NCBI GenBank assembly: GCA_944322935.1
Contig: CALUQO010000003.1
Coordinates: forward strand, 1-64,000
Direction of reading: 5' to 3'
Source of the DNA: Candidatus Gastranaerophilales bacterium
Lineage (GTDB): Bacteria; Cyanobacteriota; Vampirovibrionia; Gastranaerophilales; Gastranaerophilaceae
Length of the DNA: 64,000 nt
The stretch's first letter is position 1. Every line of letters starts with the position of its first letter. The notes under the pieces were generated by a model. It was given only the letters and a program-made list of their open reading frames with translations. It was not told where the DNA came from and did no database searches. Position numbers and translations under genes: made by a program. Positions 1 through 9,352 of this stretch are shown piece after piece.

Positions 1-39
1 AAATAAAAAAAACTATTCAGGATGATTTGGAGGAAGAAA

Positions 40-1110
40 ATGAGTTATAAAGTATCTGTAATCATCCCTGTATATAACGTTGAAAATTATTTAGAACAAT
101 GTCTTGATAGTGTAATTAACCAGACATTAAAAGATATTGAAATAATTTTAGTTGACGACGGCTCAACAGATTCAAGCCTTTCTGTCTGTAATGAATATGC
201 ACAAAAGGACAACAGAATAACTGTCTTAACGCAACAAAACAAAGGAGCCGGCGCAGCAAGAAATATGGGATTGGAAAGAGCAACCGGTGAATATTTATCC
301 ATTTTGGACAGCGATGACTATTTTGAACTCAATATGTTGGAAAAGATGTATAATAAGGCGCAATCAACAGAAGCAGATATTGTTGTTTGCGATGTTAATC
401 ATTTTGATAATGCACTAATGGAAATAAAATACATTGAGGCGATAAATAAATCTGTTATTCCTAAAAAAGAAGTCTTTAATTACAAAGATTTTCCCAATTA
501 CATATTCAACTGTTTTCAAAACTGGACTTGGAACAAATTATTTAAAAGAGAATTTATACAAAAAAATAATATACAATTCCAAGAAATACAGAGAACAAAC
601 GATTTATACTTCACCTGCTGTGCTCTGGTTCTTGCTGCTAGAATATCATATCTTGATGAAAGAATGGTGTGTTACCGAATAGGAACAACAAGTAACGCAC
701 AAAGCACGAATTATAAAGCCCCGACTGATTTTGCAAAGGCATTTATAAAATTAAAAGACTTTTTAGAACAGAAAAATATTTATAACGAAGTAAAAAGCAG
801 TTATATAAACTGGGCGGTAAGCGGGTGTCTATATAATCTTCATACGCTGTATAACTATCCAAAATCTTACAAAAAACTCAGGAACTATTTGATAGATACC
901 GGTTTTAAACAAATGGATATAACAGAAGAAAACCAAAAACTTTTTTATTCGGAATACGAATATAACGAATTTATGAAAATCTATAAACCTGAACCGCACT
1001 ATAATAATGCTTTTCAAAGAATCTTTTCAATAAAAAATTCGTATGACAAAAAACATAAGATCATTACTATCTTGGGAATGAAAATTAAAATTAAAGGAGG
1101 TAAAAACTAA
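40..1110 (+). CDS. Family 2 glycosyltransferase with C-terminal FSIKN/HK tag
   Basis: A 356-residue GT-A fold sugar transferase, expected to add a sugar to a lipid-linked surface glycan at the inner face of the membrane. The N-terminus has the GT2 signature: a V-I-I-P-V-Y-N strand, then DDGSTD, and a DSDDY segment as the metal-binding DxD. The donor and acceptor sugars cannot be read from sequence. I chose the ATG at 40 over one at 22 because GGAGGA at 29-34 is correctly spaced for it. The last 28 residues (bases 1024-1107) form a basic peptide, FSIKN..HKIITILGMKIKIK, that recurs in the following five genes and is not part of the GT2 fold. The stop overlaps the next start (TAATG), so this is an operon. 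Function class is confident; specificity is unknown. Confidence 0.9.
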   Translation: MSYKVSVIIPVYNVENYLEQCLDSVINQTLKDIEIILVDDGSTDSSLSVCNEYAQKDNRITVLTQQNKGAGAARNMGLERATGEYLSILDSDDYFELNMLEKMYNKAQSTEADIVVCDVNHFDNALMEIKYIEAINKSVIPKKEVFNYKDFPNYIFNCFQNWTWNKLFKREFIQKNNIQFQEIQRTNDLYFTCCALVLAARISYLDERMVCYRIGTTSNAQSTNYKAPTDFAKAFIKLKDFLEQKNIYNEVKSSYINWAVSGCLYNLHTLYNYPKSYKKLRNYLIDTGFKQMDITEENQKLFYSEYEYNEFMKIYKPEPHYNNAFQRIFSIKNSYDKKHKIITILGMKIKIKGGKN

Positions 1111-1886
1111 TGGCTAACTTATTACAGCAAATATTTTCAATAAAAAATGAAAATATACATAAAGTAATAACAATTTTGGGATTTAGGATAAAATTTAAAA
1201 ACTATAAAAAGATGAATTATTGTCCGACATGCAAAACTTGGAGTGACTTTGCCGATACTAAAAAGTATACTAAAATATTATGTGTAAATTGTAAAAGTCT
1301 CCCCAGACATAGATTTTTATATTTTATCTATAAAAAATATTTTTTAAATACCCAAAAGCCAATAAAAATTTTACATACTGCTCCAGAAAGATGTATTTAT
1401 TACCTAATAAAGAAAAATTCTAATATAGATTATACACCTATAGATTTATATCCGGAAGGATATAAATTTTGTAATTGTATAAAAGAAGATGTAACAAATT
1501 TATCTTTCTCTGACAATACATTTGATTTTGTATTGAGTAATCAAGTAATGGAACATATTTTAGACGAAAAGAGATTCTTAAGAGAGCTATTGAGAGTTAT
1601 AAAGCCTGACGGTTATCTTTTGCTCAATTTCCCGGTGTTTATAGATTTAGAAAAAACTTTTCAAGATGACTCCATAACATCTCCTGAAGACCGAGAAAAA
1701 TATTACGGGCAATATGACCACGTAAGAAAGTATGGTCGAGATATTTTTTTACGTTTACAAAAGGACTATGGCGCAAAAATTATATTTGCAAAAGATTTAT
1801 TGAGCCAAAAAGATATAACAAAAATGAAATTAAATCCAAACGACTTTTGTGCAGTTATACCCAAAGGAGTGAAAGTTAATGACTAA
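1110..1886 (+). CDS. SAM-dependent methyltransferase with zinc-ribbon-like N-terminus and N-terminal tag
   Basis: A 258-residue class I methyltransferase. Residues 9-30 (bases 1134-1199) carry the same FSIKN..HKVITILG tag that ends the preceding glycosyltransferase, here at the N-terminus. It is followed by two CxxC pairs (CPTC and CVNC, then LPRHR), which probably bind zinc. The Methyltransf_11-type core then has an LHTAPE-like motif I region, a FDFVLSNQVMEHI segment and an IKPDGYLLLNFP strand. The likely role is O- or N-methylation of a glycan residue or glycan precursor. That is inferred from its place between glycosyltransferases, overlapping both neighbours. The substrate is unknown. Confidence 0.85.
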   Translation: MANLLQQIFSIKNENIHKVITILGFRIKFKNYKKMNYCPTCKTWSDFADTKKYTKILCVNCKSLPRHRFLYFIYKKYFLNTQKPIKILHTAPERCIYYLIKKNSNIDYTPIDLYPEGYKFCNCIKEDVTNLSFSDNTFDFVLSNQVMEHILDEKRFLRELLRVIKPDGYLLLNFPVFIDLEKTFQDDSITSPEDREKYYGQYDHVRKYGRDIFLRLQKDYGAKIIFAKDLLSQKDITKMKLNPNDFCAVIPKGVKVND

Positions 1887-3561
1887 AATATCTGTTATTA
1901 TACCTATTTATAACGCATTAGAAGATGTCAAAATATTATTTGCCAGTCTTTTGATAAATTTTAATTTTAATCTGGGTGAAATATTGTTGGTTAACGATTG
2001 TTCATCACCAGAAACAACGGATTATTTATATAAATTTGCAGAAAAACATCCGGAATTTCAACTGATAAATAATGAAGAAAATTTGGGATTTGTTAAAAGC
2101 TGCAATAAAGGGATGAAATCAGCTGCTGGGGATATAGTTGTACTTTTAAATAGCGATACACAAATTCCAAATGAGTTTTGTGAAAGAATAATTAAATGTT
2201 TTGAATCTAACCCTAAAATAGGTTTAGCTTCTCCAATTAGTTTTCATCATTCTCAAATATTTAATGCTTCAGCAAATCCTCAATTAACAGAACAAATTAA
2301 TAAAAAATTAAAAAAATGCCACAAATGCTTTTATCCGATTATTTCCGATGCGGAGGGATTTTGTTTTTGCATAAGAAGAGACGTTATTGAACAGCAAGGA
2401 TACTTGGACGAAATTTGGGGCAAAGGCTACCACGAAGAAGTTGATTTTGCTTTTCGTGCAATAACTAACGGCTGGATAAATGTACTTATTGATGATTTAT
2501 ACGTGTACCACAAAAGACAGGCATCTTTTGGTAAAGATGTAAGAAAAAAACTGATTAGTCAAAACAATCCGATATTTTTTTCCAGATGGGGCGGTTTTAA
2601 AGGAAAATATATAAAAGAAAACAATTTATTAAATCCAATGATACAAATAGAAAGAGAACTTTTTCCTTTTAGGACCTTCTTCTTTAAGAAAAAAATAAAA
2701 AAGGGCTGCAGCTACAATTTTTTTGAAGAATTATTTTCTATTAAAAATTCTAAAGATAAAAGACACAAGATTATTTCGATTTTAGGAATAAAATTGAGTT
2801 TCAAGAGATCTTTAAAAACTAAATCGACAAAAAAATTTAAGAATATAAAAAAAATATTTAATTATAGTTTAAAAAACAATAAAAAAATTGCAGCAGTTGT
2901 TGCAATGCACAGTAACAATGGATCTTTTGATAATAACCTTATTGATTATCTTACAGAAATAAAAAAACATATTGGGTACATCGTTTTAGTTTCCGATCAT
3001 CCCATTGATATAACGGAAATAGAAAAAATAAAAAAAATAGTAGATGCACTTATTTTGAAAAAACATAATGAATATGACTTTGGCTCATACAAAAGGGGGT
3101 ATCTTCTGTTAAAAAGTTTAAAAATAAAAAATACTTTAACTCACATAGTTTTCTTAAATGATAGCGTTATATTTATTGGGCAAGAATTAGGTAAAATTTT
3201 TGATGAACTATCGAATACCAATTTCTATGGTATAACACAACATTCATATGGATACAAAAGGAAGAATAAAAAATATGATTGGCATTATGCCCCACATATT
3301 CAAAGCTATTTTTTTGCAGTATCTTCCAAAATTTTTAATAGTTGTTGGTTCAATAATTTTATAAAAAAAATTAAATCAGAAAAAAACAAAAAAGATATAA
3401 TCATCAATTATGAGATGGGGCTCAGCAAACTTATTTTAAATAAAGGGTTCTCATTAAACACATATTATCCAGAAATTAAAGAAGATATTGACCCGTGTAA
3501 TTTATATTTAAAAAAAGAAAATGCACAAATTTTTATCAAAAAAAAGTTTTTGAAAAAATAA
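1879..3561 (+). CDS. Bifunctional GT2 / RgpF-like rhamnan-synthesis protein with central tag
   Basis: A 560-residue fusion. Residues 1-240 are a GT2 domain (VIIPIYNA, NDCSSPE, and LNSDTQ as DxD, with a histidine-rich acceptor region around YVYHKRQ). Residues 286-309 (bases 2734-2805) are the FSIKN..HKIISILG tag. From about residue 330 to 545 the sequence resembles the RgpF family of rhamnan/polysaccharide synthesis proteins, with the DFGSYKRGY motif, a FLNDSV segment and a YGITQH segment. It would catalyse two steps, or a transfer plus an elongation, in one surface polysaccharide. It overlaps the upstream gene by 8 nt. The domains are recognisable; the exact sugars are not. Confidence 0.85.
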   Translation: MTKISVIIPIYNALEDVKILFASLLINFNFNLGEILLVNDCSSPETTDYLYKFAEKHPEFQLINNEENLGFVKSCNKGMKSAAGDIVVLLNSDTQIPNEFCERIIKCFESNPKIGLASPISFHHSQIFNASANPQLTEQINKKLKKCHKCFYPIISDAEGFCFCIRRDVIEQQGYLDEIWGKGYHEEVDFAFRAITNGWINVLIDDLYVYHKRQASFGKDVRKKLISQNNPIFFSRWGGFKGKYIKENNLLNPMIQIERELFPFRTFFFKKKIKKGCSYNFFEELFSIKNSKDKRHKIISILGIKLSFKRSLKTKSTKKFKNIKKIFNYSLKNNKKIAAVVAMHSNNGSFDNNLIDYLTEIKKHIGYIVLVSDHPIDITEIEKIKKIVDALILKKHNEYDFGSYKRGYLLLKSLKIKNTLTHIVFLNDSVIFIGQELGKIFDELSNTNFYGITQHSYGYKRKNKKYDWHYAPHIQSYFFAVSSKIFNSCWFNNFIKKIKSEKNKKDIIINYEMGLSKLILNKGFSLNTYYPEIKEDIDPCNLYLKKENAQIFIKKKFLKK

Positions 3562-3575
3562 ATAATTGGAGAATC

Positions 3576-5222
3576 ATGTCTATGAAAATAAACTTTTCAA
3601 TAATTATGCCAACATACAACAGAGCCTTTTGTATAGAAAATGCTATCGATTCGTTATTAAATCAATCGTACCAAAATTATGAATTAATTATTATTGATGA
3701 CGGCTCAACGGATGATACAGAACAATTAATCAAAACAAAATATTCAAAAGAGCTTGAAAATAAAAAAATATTATACAAAAAGCTGGCAAAAAATAAGGGT
3801 GTATGCAATGCAAGAAATATCGGACTAAAATTGGCCCAATATGACTGGATTGGCTATCTTGATAGCGATAATGAAATGTTGCCGGATTTTTTGGAAACAT
3901 TTAAAAATGCAATATCTACAAATCCAAATAATAAAATTTTTTATAGTCAGTTTGTGAGAACTGACGGAACCATTGTTGGCAGATGTTTTAATTACGACTC
4001 ACTCCTTAAAGGTAATTTTATTGATATTGGAGTTTTTATTCATAATAAAGAACTTGTAAAACAATACGGCAATTTTGATACAAAATTAAAGCGTCTGGTT
4101 GATTGGGATTTAATAATTAGATATACCAAAAAAGAAAAACCTGTATTTATTGAAAAGGTTTTGTTAAATTATTCAAACGACAACGATTATGCTCGAATTA
4201 GCAATACAGAATCTTATGGTAATGCCCTAAAAAAAATAAATAAAAAACAAAAAAACTATTTAAAGCATATATTTTCAATTACAAACCAAGATATACATAA
4301 AGTTGTAACGCTTTGCGGAATAAAATTAAAAATAAAAAGCAAAAAGTTAATAGAAAAGAAGAAAAATCCTGTACTGTATTTGACAGAAGCAGAATATCCT
4401 GCATACTTAAAAGATTGGTTTTTCAAAAAAACAGGACAAGAATTAAACCTCGATAATCCCCAAACTTTTAACGAAAAAATTCAGTGGATGAAATTATATG
4501 ATTCAACACCCATAAAAACTAGGTTAGCTGATAAATATCTAGTTAGAGACTGGGTTAAAGAAAAAATTGGAGAAGAATATCTTATACCTCTGATAGGTGT
4601 GTGGGAAAAATTTGAGGATATAGATTTTGACAAATTACCTGACAAATTTGTACTCAAAGCCAATCACGGCAGCGGGTGGAATATTATTGTTACAGACAAG
4701 CAAAAATTTGATAAAGAAGATGCTAAACACAAATTTGATGAATGGTTGCATACAAATTTTGCTTTTAAAGCAGGCTTAGAGCTTCATTATAAAGACATAA
4801 AACCGTTGATTATTGCAGAAAAATATATAGAAACCGAAGACTGTGATTTAAAAGATTACAAATTTCTGTGTTTCAACGGCGAGGTCAAATATGTATGGGT
4901 TGATAAAGATAGATATAGTGATCATAAAAGAAATCTATACGATATTAATTGGAATCTTTTACCCAAAAAGATATCAGAAGGACATGTGTATAATAATTTT
5001 TCTCCTTGCCCTAGGCCAAACAACTATGACAAAATGGTTGAGTTTTCAAAATTTTTATCCAAAGACTTTCCTTTTGTGCGTGTAGACTTTTATGAAAATA
5101 ACAATAATTTATACTTTGGAGAAATGACATTCACCAGTGCGACCGGTACCCATATCTTTACCCCGGAAAGCTTTAATCTGGAACTCGGTAAATTAATAGA
5201 ACTACCTAAAAATAAGGAATAA
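3576..5222 (+). CDS. Bifunctional GT2 / TupA-like ATP-grasp glycan protein with central tag
   Basis: A 548-residue fusion. Residues 1-220 are GT2 (IIMPTYNR, DDGSTDD, LDSDNE). Residues 233-254 (bases 4272-4337) are the tag, here FSITNQDIHKVVTLCG. Residues ~270-540 match the TupA-like ATP-grasp family known from teichuronopeptide/capsule loci (NPQTFNEKIQW, KANHGSGWN, EKYIE, DYKFLCFNG, FVRVDFY, GEMTF). ATP-grasp enzymes of this kind are expected to make an amide bond or otherwise decorate the glycan with an amino acid-like group; that role is inferred here. Both ATG 3576 and ATG 3582 are usable with GGAG at 3568. The gene lies 14 nt after its upstream neighbour and 3 nt before the next gene. Confidence 0.85.
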   Translation: MSMKINFSIIMPTYNRAFCIENAIDSLLNQSYQNYELIIIDDGSTDDTEQLIKTKYSKELENKKILYKKLAKNKGVCNARNIGLKLAQYDWIGYLDSDNEMLPDFLETFKNAISTNPNNKIFYSQFVRTDGTIVGRCFNYDSLLKGNFIDIGVFIHNKELVKQYGNFDTKLKRLVDWDLIIRYTKKEKPVFIEKVLLNYSNDNDYARISNTESYGNALKKINKKQKNYLKHIFSITNQDIHKVVTLCGIKLKIKSKKLIEKKKNPVLYLTEAEYPAYLKDWFFKKTGQELNLDNPQTFNEKIQWMKLYDSTPIKTRLADKYLVRDWVKEKIGEEYLIPLIGVWEKFEDIDFDKLPDKFVLKANHGSGWNIIVTDKQKFDKEDAKHKFDEWLHTNFAFKAGLELHYKDIKPLIIAEKYIETEDCDLKDYKFLCFNGEVKYVWVDKDRYSDHKRNLYDINWNLLPKKISEGHVYNNFSPCPRPNNYDKMVEFSKFLSKDFPFVRVDFYENNNNLYFGEMTFTSATGTHIFTPESFNLELGKLIELPKNKE

Positions 5223-5225
5223 ATC

Positions 5226-6257
5226 ATGAAAATTTTAGAAACAATCTTTTCTGTTAAAAATCAAGATATCCACAAAGTAATTACAATCTGCGGTATCAAA
5301 ATCAAACTTAAAAGCAAAAAGCTGGAAGCAAAGCAGCGGGAATTGCTAATAAACGACAAGATTGAATCTTTAAATAAAGAAATTAGTGATTTAAAATGCC
5401 AGAACAACAAACTAAAATCAGATGCAATATGCACAAAAAATCAAATAATGCTTTCTCTAAAACGCCGTACACCGCAGCCAGAATTAAAAAGCATAGCTGT
5501 GCACCTTGTAGACCATTGTAATCTTCGCTGCTGCGGATGCGACCATTTTGCACCACTTGCCCAAAAAAGATTTGAAGAACCGGATATTTTTGAAAAGGAT
5601 ATAAAAAGGTTTGCTGAATTATCAGGCGCAAAGCTTGGAACGCTAAAACTTATGGGCGGAGAACCGCTTTTACATCCGCAGCTTACTGATTTTATGCGGA
5701 TTTCAAGACACTATCTGCCTGATACAAGGATAGAAGTCGTAACAAATGCTATTTTGTTAAACTTGCAAAAAGAAAGCTTTTGGAATGCGTGCAAGGAATA
5801 TGATATTGTAATTGTCCCTACCAAATATCCGCTAAAAACAAATTATGAAAAAGCTGAAAAAACAGCAGAATCTTATGGGGTAAAACTGGAATATTACGGC
5901 AACACAAATTCTGTGCTAAAAACCAGCTACCACATTCCGCTTGATTTAGATGGCAAGCAGGATGCCGTAAACAATTTTTTAAATTGTTTCCACGCAAACA
6001 ACTGTGTTTTCCTTAAACAAGGAAAACTGTACACGTGTACAGTTGCACCGAATATAAATCAGTTCAATAAATTTTTTAATAAAGATATCCCGTTATCGGA
6101 AAGAGACGGCATAGACATTCATAAAGCCCAAAACATAGACGAAATACTTGAGTTTTTATCTAAGCCGATTCCTTTTTGCCGGTACTGCAACGTAAACGGC
6201 AGAACTTTCGGACACGAGTGGGGAGTATCTAAAAAAGAAATCGAGGAGTGGATTTAG
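5226..6257 (+). CDS. Radical SAM protein of the glycan locus, N-terminal tag plus coiled coil
   Basis: A 343-residue radical SAM enzyme. Residues 8-29 (bases 5247-5312) are the FSVKN..HKVITICG tag. Residues ~32-75 are charged and heptad-like, probably a coiled coil. The core has C98, C102 and C105 in CNLRCCGC (CX3CX2C), followed by DHFAPL and a MGGEPLLHP segment (the GGE SAM-contact motif). A late Cys-rich stretch (CFHANNC, YTC, FCRYC) may bind an auxiliary cluster, SPASM-like. Radical SAM proteins of this look occur in capsule and LPS clusters and may modify a sugar or a peptide. The substrate is not known. Start and RBS (AAGGAA) are clear. Confidence 0.85.
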   Translation: MKILETIFSVKNQDIHKVITICGIKIKLKSKKLEAKQRELLINDKIESLNKEISDLKCQNNKLKSDAICTKNQIMLSLKRRTPQPELKSIAVHLVDHCNLRCCGCDHFAPLAQKRFEEPDIFEKDIKRFAELSGAKLGTLKLMGGEPLLHPQLTDFMRISRHYLPDTRIEVVTNAILLNLQKESFWNACKEYDIVIVPTKYPLKTNYEKAEKTAESYGVKLEYYGNTNSVLKTSYHIPLDLDGKQDAVNNFLNCFHANNCVFLKQGKLYTCTVAPNINQFNKFFNKDIPLSERDGIDIHKAQNIDEILEFLSKPIPFCRYCNVNGRTFGHEWGVSKKEIEEWI

Positions 6258-6258
6258 A

Positions 6259-7380
6259 ATGAAATTTATTGAAAAGGTATTTTCCGTCAAAAATGAAAAC
6301 ATACATAAAGTTATCAATATTTTAGGACTCAAAATCAAACTCAAAGATAATAATTTGAAAAATAAAAAATTTGTATCATTTAAGTTAGAAAGAATAGAAA
6401 ACAATATTGAGATAATTAATAAAGAATTAAAAATTTTATCCAAAAATGTTTCTCAGACAGTAAAAAAGAATGCCAATCTGGATTGGTGGAAGAAAAACGA
6501 TTGGCTTGACTTTATAACACCGGGTGAAACTTTTGAAAAGGCATATCTTAACTTAATAAAAAATACAGATACCCAAAGTATTAACATTGTTAACAGAATA
6601 ATAAATGATATGAGGTATTATAAAGAAAATAAAAACACACCTTGTTTTAGTGAAGAAGAATCGAAAACACTAAAACAAATTGAAAATATTCATAAATCCA
6701 GAATATTACAACTAAGTAATGAGCTATTTTCATACGAAAAGTGTTTTTTGCCTATTAACTATTTTGAGACAGGTATATTTTATGAAAAATACAGCATGGA
6801 CGAATTTTCTCAATTAGATAAAATAAGACAGGGGAATATAGTCGACGCCGGAGCTTTTATAGGGGATTCGTCAATAATTCTTGCGCAATACACTGATAAC
6901 AAAGTTTATGCTTTTGAACCTGTAAAAGAAAATTATGAACTTCTTTTAAAAACAATCACTATTAATAGTGATTTACAGGAACATATTGTTCCTGTAAATC
7001 TTGCCCTGTCTGATAAAATTAGCGAAATAAATATATCCGTTAATGGTCAATGTTCATCTGCTGTGAATAGTGTTTCTGACTATAGTGAGCATATTAAAAC
7101 AACTACTTTAGATGAGTTTGTACAACAAAATAATTTGAAAATAAGTCTAATAAAAACCGATGTTGAAGGTTTTGAACAAAATCTTTTACGCGGTGCTCAA
7201 AAAACAATTTGTGAACAAAAACCGGCTCTTCTTATTAGTATGTACCATGGTTGTGATGACTTCTTTAATATAAAACCCCTTATTGAAAATTGGGGGATAG
7301 GTTATAAATTTAAAATACGAAAACCACGAATAAAATCTATATCTAACGGTACATTATTAATTGCAGAAATTGATAATTAA
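6259..7380 (+). CDS. FkbM family methyltransferase, N-terminal tag
   Basis: A 373-residue protein with the FSVKN..HKVINILG tag at residues 8-29 (bases 6280-6345) and a helical linker. A C-terminal FkbM-type SAM methyltransferase starts near residue 190: VDAGAFIGDSS is SAM motif I, YAFEPV is the acidic loop end, and IKTDVEGFE with LLRGA are family hallmarks. FkbM enzymes usually O-methylate sugars or polyketides; in this locus a glycan hydroxyl is the likely target. It begins 1 nt after the radical SAM gene and is the last gene before a bidirectional terminator, so it closes the plus-strand operon. Confidence 0.88.
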   Translation: MKFIEKVFSVKNENIHKVINILGLKIKLKDNNLKNKKFVSFKLERIENNIEIINKELKILSKNVSQTVKKNANLDWWKKNDWLDFITPGETFEKAYLNLIKNTDTQSINIVNRIINDMRYYKENKNTPCFSEEESKTLKQIENIHKSRILQLSNELFSYEKCFLPINYFETGIFYEKYSMDEFSQLDKIRQGNIVDAGAFIGDSSIILAQYTDNKVYAFEPVKENYELLLKTITINSDLQEHIVPVNLALSDKISEINISVNGQCSSAVNSVSDYSEHIKTTTLDEFVQQNNLKISLIKTDVEGFEQNLLRGAQKTICEQKPALLISMYHGCDDFFNIKPLIENWGIGYKFKIRKPRIKSISNGTLLIAEIDN

Positions 7381-7447
7381 TAACGTGTTGTACTCACCTT
7401 GTACTTTTGCGCAAAAGATAGCATTTGTATTTACAATATAGCAAATC

Positions 7448-7479
7448 AAAAAGCCCCTAAAGTTTTATTGGGGCTTTTT
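7448..7479. terminator. Bidirectional intrinsic terminator between two glycan operons
   Basis: A perfect 10-bp stem, AAAAAGCCCC / GGGGCTTTTT, with a 12-nt loop. The A and T tracts serve either strand. It separates the convergent glycosyltransferase operon (ending 7380) from the ABC exporter operon (ending 7512). Confidence 0.9.
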
Positions 7480-7511
7480 GGGCAAACTTATTAAGTTTTT
7501 GCAGCTTTTTG

Positions 7512-9350
7512 TTACACAGTAACAGCTTCTGCGTTCGTCGTATTTTCGTGCGATTGATGCTGTTGTTCCTGATGTTTGAACTGTGCATTATACAGAGCTT
7601 TGTAAGCTCCGTTATCGATATTAAGCAATTCTTCGTGTGTACCTTGCTCAACGATTTCACCTTCGTTTATAACAACAATTTTGTCGGCATTTTGTATTGT
7701 AGACAGCCTGTGAGCGATAACAAATACTGTTTTATCCTGCATTAGGTTGTCAATCGCCTTTTGTACAATAGCTTCCGCCTTGTTGTCCAGTGCTGAAGTC
7801 GCCTCATCCAGTATAACAATCGGAGCATTTTTCAAAAATGCACGTGCAATGGCTACTCTCTGTTTTTGACCGCCGGAAAGCAATATTCCTCGTTCTCCGA
7901 TTTGGGTATCTATGCCGTCTTTTAAGGAAGCTACAAATTCATCTAAGTATGCCATCTGTATTGCTTTTTGCAGCTGTTCTTCAGTAGCGTGTTCATTGCC
8001 GAGCATTATATTTTCTTTTATCGTGCCGGAGAACAGGAAGTTATCCTGAAAAACAACGGCAAAATTCTGTCTTAATGATTTCAGGGTGTAATCCCTTATA
8101 TCAGTACCGTCAATTTGTATAGAACCGGACGTTACATCGTAAAAACGCGGCAACAGGTTTACAATAGTCGTTTTACCCCCGCCGGAGTTACCCACAAACG
8201 CAACTGTCTCGCCTCTGTTAACAGAAAGGTTAATGTGTTTTAAGACCGGTATGCCCTTTTTGTATTCAAAACATACGTCTTTGAGTTCAATTTTTGAGTA
8301 ATCGTCGTGAAGCTCAACGGCATCAGGCTTGTCTTTGATAGATGGTTCCATATCCATTACATTGAATACTCTCTCTATTGCAAAGAACGAAAGCTGTACC
8401 TGATTGAAGTTGTTACCGAGGCTTTTAACCGGTGTATACAGCATAATTAAAGCTGTTATAAACGATACAAAGTTACCGCTTGTTATTTGCTTGGTCAAAA
8501 TCAAATGGCTGCCGTAACCTATAGCAAGACCGATGCCGACGGATACAATAACGTGCATCATCGGGGAGAGCCAAGAGGTTCTTTGTACCATTTTTATTCT
8601 TAAATTAAATATGCTTTTTAAAATGTCTTCAAATTTGCCTTTTTGCTGGGCATCAAGGTTGTAGGATATAATGGTTTTATTTCCTGCAAAAGCTTCGTTA
8701 TATGCTGTGATTACTGCAGCATCAGCCTTGAGTGTTTTGCTCATAACATCTTGAATACGTTTTCTTATTCTTGCTACAGGCAGGAAGGCTGCTCCAAGTA
8801 CTACAACCGCAATCAATGCAAGCTGCCATGAGTTATAAAACAAGACGCAAACCAGTGAAAGAGATGAGAATAATCTTTGAGTAAATACCTTCAAATTATC
8901 CAAAAGTCCTGTACAGGCCATATCTGCATTGTTGTTGAATGTAAACACAACATCCCCGGAATTTTTTGTATCAAAATAAGATGTTTGGAAGGTAAGCATT
9001 TTTTTGAACAAATCAAATTTTAATCTCTGCGTAATTTTGCCGCCGACCCAGGTGTTAAGGTATGTTGCAAGATAGTTTAATCCGCCCTGTAATGAAGTAA
9101 AAGCCACAATACCAAACGGTATGTACCACGGGGATTCTACTGATTTTTCCACCATTACAAGGTCCATATAAGGTTTTAAAGACAGTGCAATAACAGCGTC
9201 CAAACCGCCTATCGGAATACATATTGTTACGGCAAGCAATGCCCTAAACCATACAGGTTTTACGTACGGCCACATTCTTCTGTAGTTTACAACGAACCTT
9301 AAATTCCAAATTTTTGTGATTATTTCGTTAATCTTTTCTTTAATTTTCAT
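7512..9350 (-). CDS. MsbA-like ABC exporter (fused permease-ATPase)
   Basis: A 612-residue half-transporter that would work as a homodimer in the inner membrane. The N-terminal ~320 residues hold the six-helix ABC exporter domain. The C-terminal ATPase has a Walker A (GNSGGGKTT), Q-loop, signature LSGGQKQR, Walker B (IVILDEATSALD) and H-loop (IAHRLS). Lipid A, lipid-linked oligosaccharide or a peptide could be the substrate. Its place at the end of a galactofuranose/GT2 operon, 2 nt after a GT2 gene, suggests flipping of a lipid-linked glycan, but this is inference. The extreme C-terminus is Gln/His-rich (HQEQQHQ) and looks unstructured. Confidence 0.9.
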   Translation of the reverse strand: MKIKEKINEIITKIWNLRFVVNYRRMWPYVKPVWFRALLAVTICIPIGGLDAVIALSLKPYMDLVMVEKSVESPWYIPFGIVAFTSLQGGLNYLATYLNTWVGGKITQRLKFDLFKKMLTFQTSYFDTKNSGDVVFTFNNNADMACTGLLDNLKVFTQRLFSSLSLVCVLFYNSWQLALIAVVVLGAAFLPVARIRKRIQDVMSKTLKADAAVITAYNEAFAGNKTIISYNLDAQQKGKFEDILKSIFNLRIKMVQRTSWLSPMMHVIVSVGIGLAIGYGSHLILTKQITSGNFVSFITALIMLYTPVKSLGNNFNQVQLSFFAIERVFNVMDMEPSIKDKPDAVELHDDYSKIELKDVCFEYKKGIPVLKHINLSVNRGETVAFVGNSGGGKTTIVNLLPRFYDVTSGSIQIDGTDIRDYTLKSLRQNFAVVFQDNFLFSGTIKENIMLGNEHATEEQLQKAIQMAYLDEFVASLKDGIDTQIGERGILLSGGQKQRVAIARAFLKNAPIVILDEATSALDNKAEAIVQKAIDNLMQDKTVFVIAHRLSTIQNADKIVVINEGEIVEQGTHEELLNIDNGAYKALYNAQFKHQEQQHQSHENTTNAEAVTV

Positions 9351-9352
9351 TT

